56,691 nt of DNA from Bacillales bacterium (GTDB taxonomy: Bacteria; Bacillota; Bacilli; Bacillales; DASSOY01), in NCBI GenBank assembly GCA_035700025.1, contig DASSOY010000035.1:1-56691 (forward strand), given 5' to 3'. This document shows positions 18,715-26,408 of this stretch, one piece after another. Position numbers and translations under genes: made by a program. The notes below the pieces were generated by a model that saw nothing but the letters and a program-made list of their open reading frames with translations, made no database searches and was not told where the DNA came from. Numbering within the stretch: the first letter of the stretch is position 1; every line of letters starts with the position of its first letter.

Positions 18715-19359
18715 TCAATTTTTTAAGTTATGCCGATTGGCGTAGATGGCTGCTTGCGTTCGATCGCTCACTTGCAGCTTATGCAAAATGTGGCTGACGT
18801 GAGTCTTCACTGTTTTTAAACCTATGTACAACTCATCGGCGATTTCTTTGTTCGTTTTTCCCTCGCCGAGCAGCACCAACACTTCCCGTTCCCGGTTCGT
18901 CAAGTCATCGTGCGGAAGCTGCCGGCCGGCGCCGCGCATTTTCGTCATCATTTTTCCGGCCACTTTCGATTCGATAACCGCCTCACCATCAGCCGCTTTG
19001 CGGATCGCTGCAGCAATCTCTTCCGCTGGCGCCGTTTTCAACAAATAGCTGAACGCTCCCGCCTCAATCGCCGGAAACACTTTCTCATCGTCATAATAAC
19101 TGGTGAGAATGATAATTTTGCACAGCGGCAAAACCGATACGATCCGTTCTGTTGAAACAATCCCATTCCCGTTCTCCATGACAAGGTCCATTAAAATGAC
19201 GTCCGGCCGCAATTCTTTTGCCTTTCGCACAGCTTCATCGCCCCCGGAAGCCTCGCCGACAAGCGCAAAATCTTCTTCCGTTTCGAGATACGCCCGCAGC
19301 CCGCGTCTCACCATTTCATGGTCGTCGACAATCATAACGTTAATTTTCGCCATCTTCAT
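18715..19359 (-). CDS. NarL/LuxR-family response regulator (LiaR/VraR-like)
   Basis: A 214-residue regulator. Receiver domain: VDDHEMVRRGL near the N-terminus, phosphoacceptor in VILMDLVME (about Asp56), Lys in SYLLKTAPAEE. C-terminal LuxR-type helix-turn-helix (LTNREREVLVLLGEGKTNKE…LKTVKTHVSHIL). The ATG at 19359 lies inside the end of the kinase gene, overlapping 20 bases, with GGAGGGG upstream. It is the fifth gene of the operon. Relatives answer cell-envelope stress and often switch on their own operon. Confidence 0.92.
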   Translation of the reverse strand: MKMAKINVMIVDDHEMVRRGLRAYLETEEDFALVGEASGGDEAVRKAKELRPDVILMDLVMENGNGIVSTERIVSVLPLCKIIILTSYYDDEKVFPAIEAGAFSYLLKTAPAEEIAAAIRKAADGEAVIESKVAGKMMTKMRGAGRQLPHDDLTNREREVLVLLGEGKTNKEIADELYIGLKTVKTHVSHILHKLQVSDRTQAAIYANRHNLKN

Positions 19360-20398
19360 TTATCCCCTCCATGCGCAGCGGAACTTTCACATCGACGATG
19401 GTGCCCGCATCTTTCCGTGAAGTGATCGTCAAGGCAGCGCCGATTTCATCACAACGCTCTTGCATCGTGCGCAGTCCGTAGGAAGTTTTTTTCTCGTTCG
19501 CAACATCAAACCCTTTCCCGTCGTCTCTTAAATGCAAATGAACATGCCGCTCGCCGCGATGCAGGCGCAGTTTCACCGTATCCGCCCGCGAATGACGCAA
19601 AATATTGGCCAATCCTTCCTGGATGACACGAAACAAATGATCCTCAATCCCTTTCGGAAGCTCTCCGAGATTTTGCGCATCCAACTCGAACACCATTCCC
19701 GAGCGGCCTTCGAGTTCTCCGGCCAGTTTCTTCACCGCCTCGACGAGCGAATCGCCGGACAAATGTACCGGCCGCAAATGAAGCAACAGCGCCCGCATTT
19801 CTCCTTGCGCCTTCGCTGCCGTTTCCGCCGCTTCTTTCATTTGCTGCTTCGCGGCCTCCTTATCGCTGTCGATCCGTTTCACGGCAGCCGACGCAAGCAT
19901 GTTCACGGCAAACAACTGCTGACTGACGGCATCGTGCAAATCTCGCGCCAGCCGCTGTCTTTCCTCTATTGCCGCTGCCGCGCTCGCCTTTTCCGCCAGC
20001 ACCGCCTTCTCGTTCGCCAGCTTTTGCAAGGAATCGACTTGCTTCTGCATTTTATCCGCCCACTCATTCAATTCACGGGCGATCAAGGCAATTTCATCCC
20101 CGCCGTCGTCCTTGATGCGACGGGAAAGATTGCCTCTGGACAAAACGACAATGTGCGCCGAGAGGTCGCGCAATCTTTTTCTGAGCGCACGCCGCTCCTG
20201 AAAAGACCTAATAAATCCGAATGCAAACGTAACGGCAAATCCTGTCAAACTCATCGTGAAGCATAATCCCGCATTTTGATCTTCCGGATGCAACAGCACC
20301 CACAATTGAAACACGAGAAACAATATGGCTCCCGCATACAAAGAGGTGACAAGCCATCGAAGCATCCAACCGGAATTTTCATTATAAAATGCCGTCAT
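19340..20398 (-). CDS. Sensor histidine kinase (LiaS/VraS-like, HisKA_3)
   Basis: A 352-residue membrane kinase: two helices (about 12-33 and 43-63) with a very short outside loop, a HAMP-like region, a long coiled coil (about 115-150), the HisKA_3 site ERQRLARDLHDAVSQQLF, and an ATPase domain with QEGLANILRHS, DDGKGF and YGLRTMQERC. Such intramembrane-sensing kinases have almost no input domain and read signals from partner membrane proteins; the LiaF-like protein and ABC permease encoded just before are the obvious partners. ATG 20398 has GAGGGGG 6 bases before it. Confidence 0.92.
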   Translation of the reverse strand: MTAFYNENSGWMLRWLVTSLYAGAILFLVFQLWVLLHPEDQNAGLCFTMSLTGFAVTFAFGFIRSFQERRALRKRLRDLSAHIVVLSRGNLSRRIKDDGGDEIALIARELNEWADKMQKQVDSLQKLANEKAVLAEKASAAAAIEERQRLARDLHDAVSQQLFAVNMLASAAVKRIDSDKEAAKQQMKEAAETAAKAQGEMRALLLHLRPVHLSGDSLVEAVKKLAGELEGRSGMVFELDAQNLGELPKGIEDHLFRVIQEGLANILRHSRADTVKLRLHRGERHVHLHLRDDGKGFDVANEKKTSYGLRTMQERCDEIGAALTITSRKDAGTIVDVKVPLRMEGINEDGEN

Positions 20399-20409
20399 TA
20401 GTCGCCCCC

Positions 20410-21165
20410 TCACACACGGTCGATTCTCAGGTCGAGCACTTTGAAATCAAAAGCGAACGTCAATTTTCGTTCCGCCTCTTCATATCCGCTCGTTTGGAAG
20501 TGAAACTGTTTCAAGAGCCCTTCCTCAGTCCTGTCGCCGACTTTGATTTCGCCGACCGCCGCCTTCGCGTCTACGGAAAACTCGACATCTTCGGGAATGA
20601 TCACTTTAACGTCGCCGACCCAGCCGCGCAGCTCAATCGGTGTCTCTTTCTCTTGAATAAACGCTCTTGTAAAGTCAAAATCGTAATCTGCGACACCGGT
20701 TGACCGATAGATCGGTTCCACCAGCCAATTGTCTTCATTAAAGGTAACGTCACTGACAATATGCCAAGCCGAAGTCTGTTTCGCATGTTTCTTGCCGCTA
20801 GTCTTTACAGTAACGTGCAAGCGGCTGCCGGCCATCATCTTCACGCCAAAATAAACGAGCAAATACGGCCACAATTGCCAAATCATCGAAAACGTAAAAT
20901 CGATCCATCCGAACCGATTCAAGCTTAACAATCCGCCGAAAAGAAGCAGAAACAACCCCCAAAACAAGCTGCCTCGCCTTCCCCGTGAAAATAGCCGGAG
21001 AATAAACAACCATCCTCCCCAAACGAACAATAGAAACGGATACAGAAGAATGATCGCTTCCGATATTTCCAAGGAAATGAATTGAGTATTGACAAGCAAA
21101 AGCAAGATTCCGAGCCCAATTAAACATAAGGCAGCCATTACATGTCCTGCCGATCGCCTTTTCAT
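20410..21165 (-). CDS. LiaF-like membrane protein (YvqF type)
   Basis: A 251-residue protein with about four N-terminal membrane helices (11-115) and a soluble C-terminal domain rich in beta strands (GWVGDVKVIIPEDVEFSVDAKAAVGEIKV), the pattern of LiaF/DUF2154 proteins, which hold the LiaS kinase inactive. ATG 21165 has GAGG 8 bases upstream; longer in-frame readings overlap the permease gene. It lies 10 bases after the permease stop and 11 before the kinase. Confidence 0.85.
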   Translation of the reverse strand: MKRRSAGHVMAALCLIGLGILLLLVNTQFISLEISEAIILLYPFLLFVWGGWLFILRLFSRGRRGSLFWGLFLLLFGGLLSLNRFGWIDFTFSMIWQLWPYLLVYFGVKMMAGSRLHVTVKTSGKKHAKQTSAWHIVSDVTFNEDNWLVEPIYRSTGVADYDFDFTRAFIQEKETPIELRGWVGDVKVIIPEDVEFSVDAKAAVGEIKVGDRTEEGLLKQFHFQTSGYEEAERKLTFAFDFKVLDLRIDRV

Positions 21166-21175
21166 CGCACATCCC

Positions 21176-21985
21176 TCACTGTTCAACACGCCATTGCACA
21201 CTTTTCAAAATAACGAGAAACGACAAAACCATGTAACCGATTAAGAACAAGACATTTTTCGTAACTTCGCTCGTCCAGCCCTGTAACGCCAACTGACGAA
21301 ACGCTTCGGCCACGTAAGTGGTCGGGAATAAATAGGCCGTCCATTGCAAAAATTTCGGCAGCATGCTCATCGTCACCATGACAGGCGACAAAAAGCTGAT
21401 AAACATCAACAACGTTTGCGAAAGCATGTTCGTAAACTGGTGATTCGGCGAAAGAAAACCAATCGCCGTGCCGATGCCTGCACAAGATAGAACAGACAAC
21501 AGCAAAACGGGAATCATACCCAAACTATAATGGAATTCAATATGATAAACAAGCTGTCCGATAATTGCCAAAATAATAACGGATGGGAACGACATCATGA
21601 GTCCACGCATGAAAACGGCAAAAATAAAGTTTAATTTATAAATCGGCAGCGACGCGTAAAAAACAAAATGCCCTTGATGCTTTTGCCAGGAAATATCTTG
21701 GGACAGCGCATTGATTGCCATGACGACGATGGCGAACACCATATTCCCGGTAATAATGCGCATCATCGTTTCCGGAGTCGGATCCACCGTGTAAAATTTC
21801 AAGAATAACAACGTGCTGAAAGGAAACATCGAAGCCAAACCAATGACCCACAGCCACGAATCGCGAATTTCGGCGAATTGAATGCGAAACAACAACCAAA
21901 TCTGTGTTAAAATTCGCCCAAGCGGACGCACCGATGACTTCCTTCCGACATGCGTCTCGGCGATGACATTCGTTTTATTTTCCAT
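21176..21985 (-). CDS. ABC-2 type transporter permease
   Basis: A 269-residue membrane protein with six hydrophobic segments and the ABC-2 layout (cytosolic N-terminal amphipathic part, IQFAEIRDSWLWVIGL; LFPTTYVAEAFRQLALQ before the last helices). It works with the ATPase encoded just upstream, whose end overlaps this start by 11 bases. ATG 21985 has GGGAGGGG 7 bases before it. The operon context (LiaF/S/R-like proteins) suggests export or protection against a cell-wall-active agent; the substrate is unknown. Confidence 0.87.
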   Translation of the reverse strand: MENKTNVIAETHVGRKSSVRPLGRILTQIWLLFRIQFAEIRDSWLWVIGLASMFPFSTLLFLKFYTVDPTPETMMRIITGNMVFAIVVMAINALSQDISWQKHQGHFVFYASLPIYKLNFIFAVFMRGLMMSFPSVIILAIIGQLVYHIEFHYSLGMIPVLLLSVLSCAGIGTAIGFLSPNHQFTNMLSQTLLMFISFLSPVMVTMSMLPKFLQWTAYLFPTTYVAEAFRQLALQGWTSEVTKNVLFLIGYMVLSFLVILKSVQWRVEQ

Positions 21986-22934
21986 GTTCAAACCCCTCCC
22001 GTCCGCCAAGATGAAAATATACGTCTTCCAAACTAGGCGGAAGCAACTTGTATTCCTCGCACGCCATTTGTTCGCTGTTTTCTACCATTTCCTGCACCGT
22101 TTCCCCCGCTTGTTGCTTGTCAATGAACAACCGGAAACGGTTTTCGCTCACGACTTCGATTTCCCCGCGTCTCCTTAGCCAATCCTCAGCGACTTTTCGC
22201 TTCCCGAAAGCCGAAGTCACTTCGATTCGCAATCGTTGATCAACCATGTTTTTTAAGTTGCCTACTGTATCGATCGCCAACAATTCCCCCTTGTCGACCA
22301 TCATCACACGATCGACAACCTGTTCAGCTTCAAGAACGTTATGCGTCACAAGCAACACCGTCACGCCGCGCTCTTTATTCGATTCGAGAATTAAATTCCA
22401 AACGAGCCGGCGGTTTTCCGGATCCAACTCGTTCGTCGGTTCATCGAGAATAAGCACTTCCATGTGCCCGATCAGTGCCGCCGCGATCCCGACGAGCCGC
22501 TTTTGCCCGCCGGATACCCGCCGCAACAATTTATGCCTCACATTCGTCAACTTCAGCCGCTCAATCAGCCATTCGCCGGCCTCATCGGCATCAGCCTTCG
22601 TCATTCCTCGCAAACGCCCGGTGAACTTAATAGCCTCAGAAACTTTCAATTTTTCCATCGCGTAAGGTTCTTGCGCATAATAAGCGACTTGTTCCGCGAC
22701 CCGCGCCGTTTGCTCAAACAATCGGTTTCCTCGAAACCAAATATCTCCCTTCGTCGGCCGAATGTGGCCGACCATCTGCTTGATCAACGTCGATTTCCCC
22801 GCCCCGTTCGGACCGAACACGCCGAGAATTTCTCCTTTGTTCACCGTGAACGAAATGTTTTTGTTCGCTTTCACTTTTCCTTTTTTGTACGTCTTTTCAA
22901 GATTCTTCACTTCGTAAATCGGCGGCATTTTCAC
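21975..22934 (-). CDS. ABC transporter ATP-binding protein
   Basis: A 319-residue ATPase: Walker A GPNGAGKST, Q-loop, signature VSGGQKRLVG, Walker B LILDEPTNELD, H-loop THNVLE, and a C-terminal extension of about 90 residues usual in ABC-2 exporters. GTG 22934 fits the site GGAAGGGAG (5 bases away); ATG 22928 is two codons inside. It is the first gene of the operon ATPase-permease-LiaF-kinase-regulator (22934 to 18715). Confidence 0.9.
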   Translation of the reverse strand: MKMPPIYEVKNLEKTYKKGKVKANKNISFTVNKGEILGVFGPNGAGKSTLIKQMVGHIRPTKGDIWFRGNRLFEQTARVAEQVAYYAQEPYAMEKLKVSEAIKFTGRLRGMTKADADEAGEWLIERLKLTNVRHKLLRRVSGGQKRLVGIAAALIGHMEVLILDEPTNELDPENRRLVWNLILESNKERGVTVLLVTHNVLEAEQVVDRVMMVDKGELLAIDTVGNLKNMVDQRLRIEVTSAFGKRKVAEDWLRRRGEIEVVSENRFRLFIDKQQAGETVQEMVENSEQMACEEYKLLPPSLEDVYFHLGGREGFEHGK

Positions 22935-22997
22935 GCCAACTCCCTTCCTCACGCCATCCTTGCCTTCATCTTACCGTTCCCGGCAACACCCGCGAAA

Positions 22998-23037
22998 CGT
23001 TCCGCAGAACGGTTTTCTCTCCGTCCCGAGACGGAGA
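22998..23037. repeat. Two inverted repeats in the promoter region of the ABC/Lia-like operon
   Basis: CGTTC-CGCA-GAACG (22998-23011) and TCTCCGTC-CCGA-GACGGAGA (23018-23037) stand 64-103 bases before the ATPase start. They could be operators for the operon's own regulator or RNA hairpins in its leader; I cannot tell which. Confidence 0.4.
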
Positions 23038-23058
23038 AGCGAACCGACTGTTCCTCAC

Positions 23059-23092
23059 AAAAAAAAAGACTTCCAATCATTTTGGAAGTCGA
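23059..23092 (-). terminator. Intrinsic terminator after the phr-like gene
   Basis: GACTTCCAA and its complement with a 5-base loop are followed by nine T on the minus strand. It lies 60 bases after the stop codon of the peptide gene. Confidence 0.85.
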
Positions 23093-23151
23093 GACATCAG
23101 TATAAAAAATATCTTCATCATTGTTCCGTAACGTAACCTGCCGCTCACAAG

Positions 23152-23418
23152 CTATTTTCCGATAAGAATCAACCCGAATTCATGATCCACTGATTTAGTC
23201 ATGACTGATTTCGCAACATCTTGAAAAAGAATCAAACCAAATTCATCATCCACCGATTTTTGCATGATGTTAATAAGAATAAGCCCAAATTCATGATCCA
23301 CCGATTTTTCAAACATATTCGATTTTGATAACTCACTCTCTATAACAGGATTTAACGAGAAAGCACTAACAGCCAAACCAATTAAAAGAGCCAGACTAAG
23401 CAATACTTTCTTCACCAT
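23152..23418 (-). CDS. Phr-like signalling peptide precursor with three peptide repeats
   Basis: An 88-residue secreted precursor directly downstream of, and overlapping by 23 bases, a Rap-type gene; this is the standard rap-phr arrangement. Residues 1-21 are a Sec signal (MVKKVLL then a hydrophobic core to VSAF). The rest holds KSVDHEFGLILI (38-49), KSVDDEFGLILF (54-65) and KSVDHEFGLILI (75-86), so one precursor could yield three copies of a peptide. Usual Phr precursors carry one copy at the C-terminus. ATG 23418 has AAGGAG 10 bases upstream; GTG 23427 is another choice. In known systems the exported peptide is trimmed, re-imported by the oligopeptide permease and inhibits the cognate Rap. 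Confidence 0.8.
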   Translation of the reverse strand: MVKKVLLSLALLIGLAVSAFSLNPVIESELSKSNMFEKSVDHEFGLILINIMQKSVDDEFGLILFQDVAKSVMTKSVDHEFGLILIGK

Positions 23419-24499
23419 GTAATGCACGCTCCTTATTCATTGTATATCTTGATTCTGTTGCAAGTCTTAAATATTCGTAAGCCTCTTTGTATTGTTCTAT
23501 ACCACCGAAATAATGGGCCAATTCTTCACCATATTCAATTACTAATTCCCATTCACCTATCCTTTTAAAATACGAAATAGCTTCTTGGTAACTTTCTTTA
23601 AAATTGGCCGGACTGACGAACTTTGCTTTTAGCAAAGAAAATCGATAATAATAATACAGATCATTACTATTATCCTTAGTGAATTGGATGCCAGATTCAA
23701 GCAAGTTTTTCGCGGTTTCAACTTCGTCTATCGCAAAATAATTTCTTGCTAACAAATATTGAATCTTACATTGAAACACACGATCATGATAATTTTTCAA
23801 ATGAATTTGAGCTTGTTTTAAATAATCAATAGCCAACTTCGGTTTTGATTGATGAGTATAAAATACGCCAATATTATTTAAAACGATAGGTTTCAAATAA
23901 GCATCGTTGGATTTTTCAACAAAAATTAATGCTTGATGATAATGTTTTTCCGCATCCGCGTATTGAAAAATATCCTTGCTGTTAATACCAAGTCCATTTT
24001 CACAAAAAGCCAATTTTTTAAAATCGGATTCCTTTTTATAAATTTCTTTCGCTTTTGTAAAATAATGAATGGACAGCGTAACTCGATAAATCCGGTGACA
24101 GCAAACTCCAATTCGGTAATACAATTCCGCGGATTCTATTAATCCAATATTATGATTCAACATTCGTGCCTTATTATAAAAATCAAGCGCTAACCTATAC
24201 TCGCGCCGCTCAAAATGGTAAATCCCCCTAAAGAGAGAATAAAAATAATTGAGCCAGTACTGCTCATTGTCCTCGTCGGGGTCCACTTCCGCGATGGCGG
24301 ATGAAAACTTTTCCAGTTCCTTATACATCAAATGATACCGCGCAACCATTAACTTGTAAAGGGCTTTCAGATCGAAATCCGAAAACTTTTGTTCCTCATT
24401 TGTGATTTCAAGTTTCATTTTGTCGGCTTTTTCAAAGTCTTGGTCTTTCATGACAGCATACCAAGACAGTAAACGATTCTTTTGATCCTCTACATTCAT
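23396..24499 (-). CDS. Rap-family TPR regulator (response-regulator aspartate phosphatase type)
   Basis: A 367-residue all-helical protein: an N-terminal three-helix bundle (about 1-70, LLSWYAVMKDQDFEKADKMKLEI) and about six tetratricopeptide repeats (for example YRIGVCCHRIYRVTLSIHYFTKAKEIY and NNIGVFYTHQSKPKLAIDYLKQA). Rap proteins remove phosphate from Spo0F or block ComA and similar activators, and are turned off by their Phr peptide. Aligning by eye with Rap proteins, the position of the catalytic Gln (before DLLLYYSL) holds Phe, so phosphatase activity is doubtful. ATG 24499 has AGAGGTG 5 bases before it. The gene is much richer in A+T than its neighbours, which suggests horizontal gain. 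Confidence 0.85.
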   Translation of the reverse strand: MNVEDQKNRLLSWYAVMKDQDFEKADKMKLEITNEEQKFSDFDLKALYKLMVARYHLMYKELEKFSSAIAEVDPDEDNEQYWLNYFYSLFRGIYHFERREYRLALDFYNKARMLNHNIGLIESAELYYRIGVCCHRIYRVTLSIHYFTKAKEIYKKESDFKKLAFCENGLGINSKDIFQYADAEKHYHQALIFVEKSNDAYLKPIVLNNIGVFYTHQSKPKLAIDYLKQAQIHLKNYHDRVFQCKIQYLLARNYFAIDEVETAKNLLESGIQFTKDNSNDLYYYYRFSLLKAKFVSPANFKESYQEAISYFKRIGEWELVIEYGEELAHYFGGIEQYKEAYEYLRLATESRYTMNKERALHGEESIA

Positions 24500-24799
24500 T
24501 TACACACCTCTAATGTTAAATATAGTCCGAAATTGCCATTATGGAAAAATTTTAGCAATTTATATACTGAAATTCGCAATAATTTAACAAAATCCTGCTA
24601 TTTTTGTAAAATAACTTGAATTGAGAGAAAAGCCCTATTTCTAAATGGGTATATTTTACTATTCTCACCCTCAAGCTGTTTTTTGATGGCTAACAATCGG
24701 CTTCGGAGTAGGTTTCGGAGAAATGTGTGAGGGCAAACGATCGCAAAAAAACCCGAACCGAGAAATCACTTCTCGATTCGGGTTGAGCAGCCATTTTCG
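24500..24799. other. AT-rich intergenic stretch upstream of rap
   Basis: No gene is supported. It contains the terminator of the anti-sigma gene (24744-24784), possible rap promoter elements on the minus strand (TTGTTA and TATATA 18 bases apart, near 24562-24591) and a 7-bp inverted repeat AAATTGC (24530-24536 and 24555-24561) between that promoter and the rap start, a possible operator. Confidence 0.45.
24744..24784 (-). terminator. Intrinsic terminator after the anti-sigma gene
   Basis: AACCCGAATCGAGAA pairs with TTCTCGGTTCGGGTT (one mismatch) on the minus strand and is followed by a T-run, 16 bases after the stop codon. Confidence 0.85.
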
Positions 24800-25525
24800 T
24801 CATTCATCATCCCATTGAACGACAAGCCTTCGCGGTCCGGTTTGCGCTACGCTTCCGCCTTTCGGTTCGATCGTAACGACGATATGGTGAAATTGGCCGA
24901 CGCCTGAACGCCGAACGTATAAACTCGCGACCCCTTGCGTTACCTTCAGCAAGCCGGCGTCCCGCCTGTCATTGTTCTTGACGAGCCACGCCTGATAATC
25001 TTTTCCGCTGACGCGCGGGAGTCCGTCGAGAAACAACAACAATTCATCCGTTGACCGGTTCAGCCATAAATAACCTTCAATGTTTTCGTCGCTTACCGAG
25101 ACATTTTGCACATTGTTCGCTCCGGGAATGTTGACAAAGTTTGCCGCTCTTCCGTCCACAACACCGTTCCCCGGCCGCTCCGAATGTTGCGGCATACCCG
25201 GCGGGAACATATCGACAAGCGCGAACACCATCGCCAATGCCGCAGCTGCCGTGAAATAAAAATGCGGACGAAGCATCCTTTTCCACGGCCGACGCACGCG
25301 AGCCGGCTGAAGACGACGCATCAACTTTCTTTTGACGCCAACGGACGGGGCGTCAAGCCGTTCTGCTGATTCATCGTCGAACATCGCCGCCCACTCGCTT
25401 TGTTGCTCTTGACACACCTGGCAATCGGGCAAATGCCGCTGAAAAGCTTCGCTTTTGTCCTTAGCCAGCCGGTTCAAAACAAAATCGACGACTTCTTCCT
25501 CTCTCCATCCGTTTCGACAATTCAC
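24800..25525 (-). CDS. Zinc-finger anti-sigma factor with RskA-like extracytoplasmic domain
   Basis: A 241-residue single-pass membrane protein. The cytosolic N-terminus has the ZAS zinc motif HLPDCQVC (His31, Cys35, Cys38), which in this family clasps the ECF sigma factor; one membrane helix lies near residues 88-108; the outside part resembles the anti-sigma-K (RskA) domain (DGLPRVSGKDYQAWLVKNN, LYVRRSGVGQF). GTG 25525 overlaps the sigma stop codon by 4 bases (GTGA), with AAAGGAGG 8 bases upstream. Release of the sigma factor by stepwise proteolysis is usual for the family; the signal is unknown. Confidence 0.88.
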   Translation of the reverse strand: MNCRNGWREEEVVDFVLNRLAKDKSEAFQRHLPDCQVCQEQQSEWAAMFDDESAERLDAPSVGVKRKLMRRLQPARVRRPWKRMLRPHFYFTAAAALAMVFALVDMFPPGMPQHSERPGNGVVDGRAANFVNIPGANNVQNVSVSDENIEGYLWLNRSTDELLLFLDGLPRVSGKDYQAWLVKNNDRRDAGLLKVTQGVASLYVRRSGVGQFHHIVVTIEPKGGSVAQTGPRRLVVQWDDE

Positions 25526-26127
25526 GGCTCCCGCCTCCTTTCAACCGCGGATTCGGGCCAACCGAACTGCTGCAATTGTTTTCGCATGTTGTGAATCCCA
25601 TATCGAATCAACGACTTCACCGTTCCGACCGGACGCTTCATGTGCGCGGCAATCTCTTTTTGCGTGCGGCTTCCATAAAATTTTTCAAAAATCGCTTGTT
25701 GTTGGGATTCAGGTATTTGCGTCAATGCTGAATATACCGCTTCGCCGTCAACTTTTTTCATCACTTTCTCTTCCGTTGAAAAGCCAGGATCCGCAAACAA
25801 CGTTTGCCAGCCTTCTCTCGGTTCCTCAACGACGACGCGCTGCTGCTTTCTCAGCCGGTCAAGGCAGCGGCTTTTCGTTTTCACCGCCAGCCACGCGTTC
25901 ACGCTCCCCCTCGACGGATCGTATCCGGAAGCTTTCCGATAAACTTCGAAAAACACGTCGTGACAAACGTCTTCGGCTTCCCTTCGATCTTTCATCACTT
26001 TCATAGCAACCGAAAACACGAACGGCGCCATTTGCTCGTAAAAAGCTTCGAATGCTTCCATCGAGCCGCCTTTGATCTCAGCCATCAACATTTGCAAATC
26101 GTCGGTCGGTTTCAATTCGATCTCCAC
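25522..26127 (-). CDS. ECF-type RNA polymerase sigma factor
   Basis: A protein of about 200 residues with region 2 (FEAFYEQMAPFVFSVAMKVMKDRREAEDVCHDVFFEVYRKA) and region 4 (LTQIPESQQQAIFEKFYGSRTQKEIAAHMKRPVGTVKSLIRYGI). It is followed by its anti-sigma gene with a 4-base overlap. The start is uncertain: GTG 26127 lacks a good site; TTG 26115 has GGAG 6 bases upstream. No clear autoregulated promoter with an AAC -35 motif could be recognised in 26128-26400. The divergent NEW3/ABC operon is a plausible target because of its position only. Confidence 0.9.
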   Translation of the reverse strand: MEIELKPTDDLQMLMAEIKGGSMEAFEAFYEQMAPFVFSVAMKVMKDRREAEDVCHDVFFEVYRKASGYDPSRGSVNAWLAVKTKSRCLDRLRKQQRVVVEEPREGWQTLFADPGFSTEEKVMKKVDGEAVYSALTQIPESQQQAIFEKFYGSRTQKEIAAHMKRPVGTVKSLIRYGIHNMRKQLQQFGWPESAVERRREP

Positions 26128-26408
26128 CTTGTCTACCAGCGTTCGCCTCGTCTTCCAGATTGAATGAACGGGTTTCCTTGTTCGTTAACAGGGACCCCGG
26201 CGGCCGGCACCGCCTGATTGCACGACGAATGATGATCGAGCCCCTTCATCTATTATTAAATTAAAACGAGACAGCGGAAAAAATCAAGTCATTTTCTGAC
26301 AATCGTTCCCGAGAAAAAATTCACCGCAGGATAAATCAAACGACACTGCTGCCTCGTACCCTAAGTGAAACCATCAAATTCATCATTTCAAAGGGGGAAC
26401 GATTGATC

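Noticed and set aside
23160..23330. Three spaced direct repeats of about 36 bases, CRISPR-like at first sight
   Set aside because: The repeats are in frame and code for the repeated peptide of the phr-like gene; spacers are of unequal length (12 and 27 bases) and there are no cas genes.
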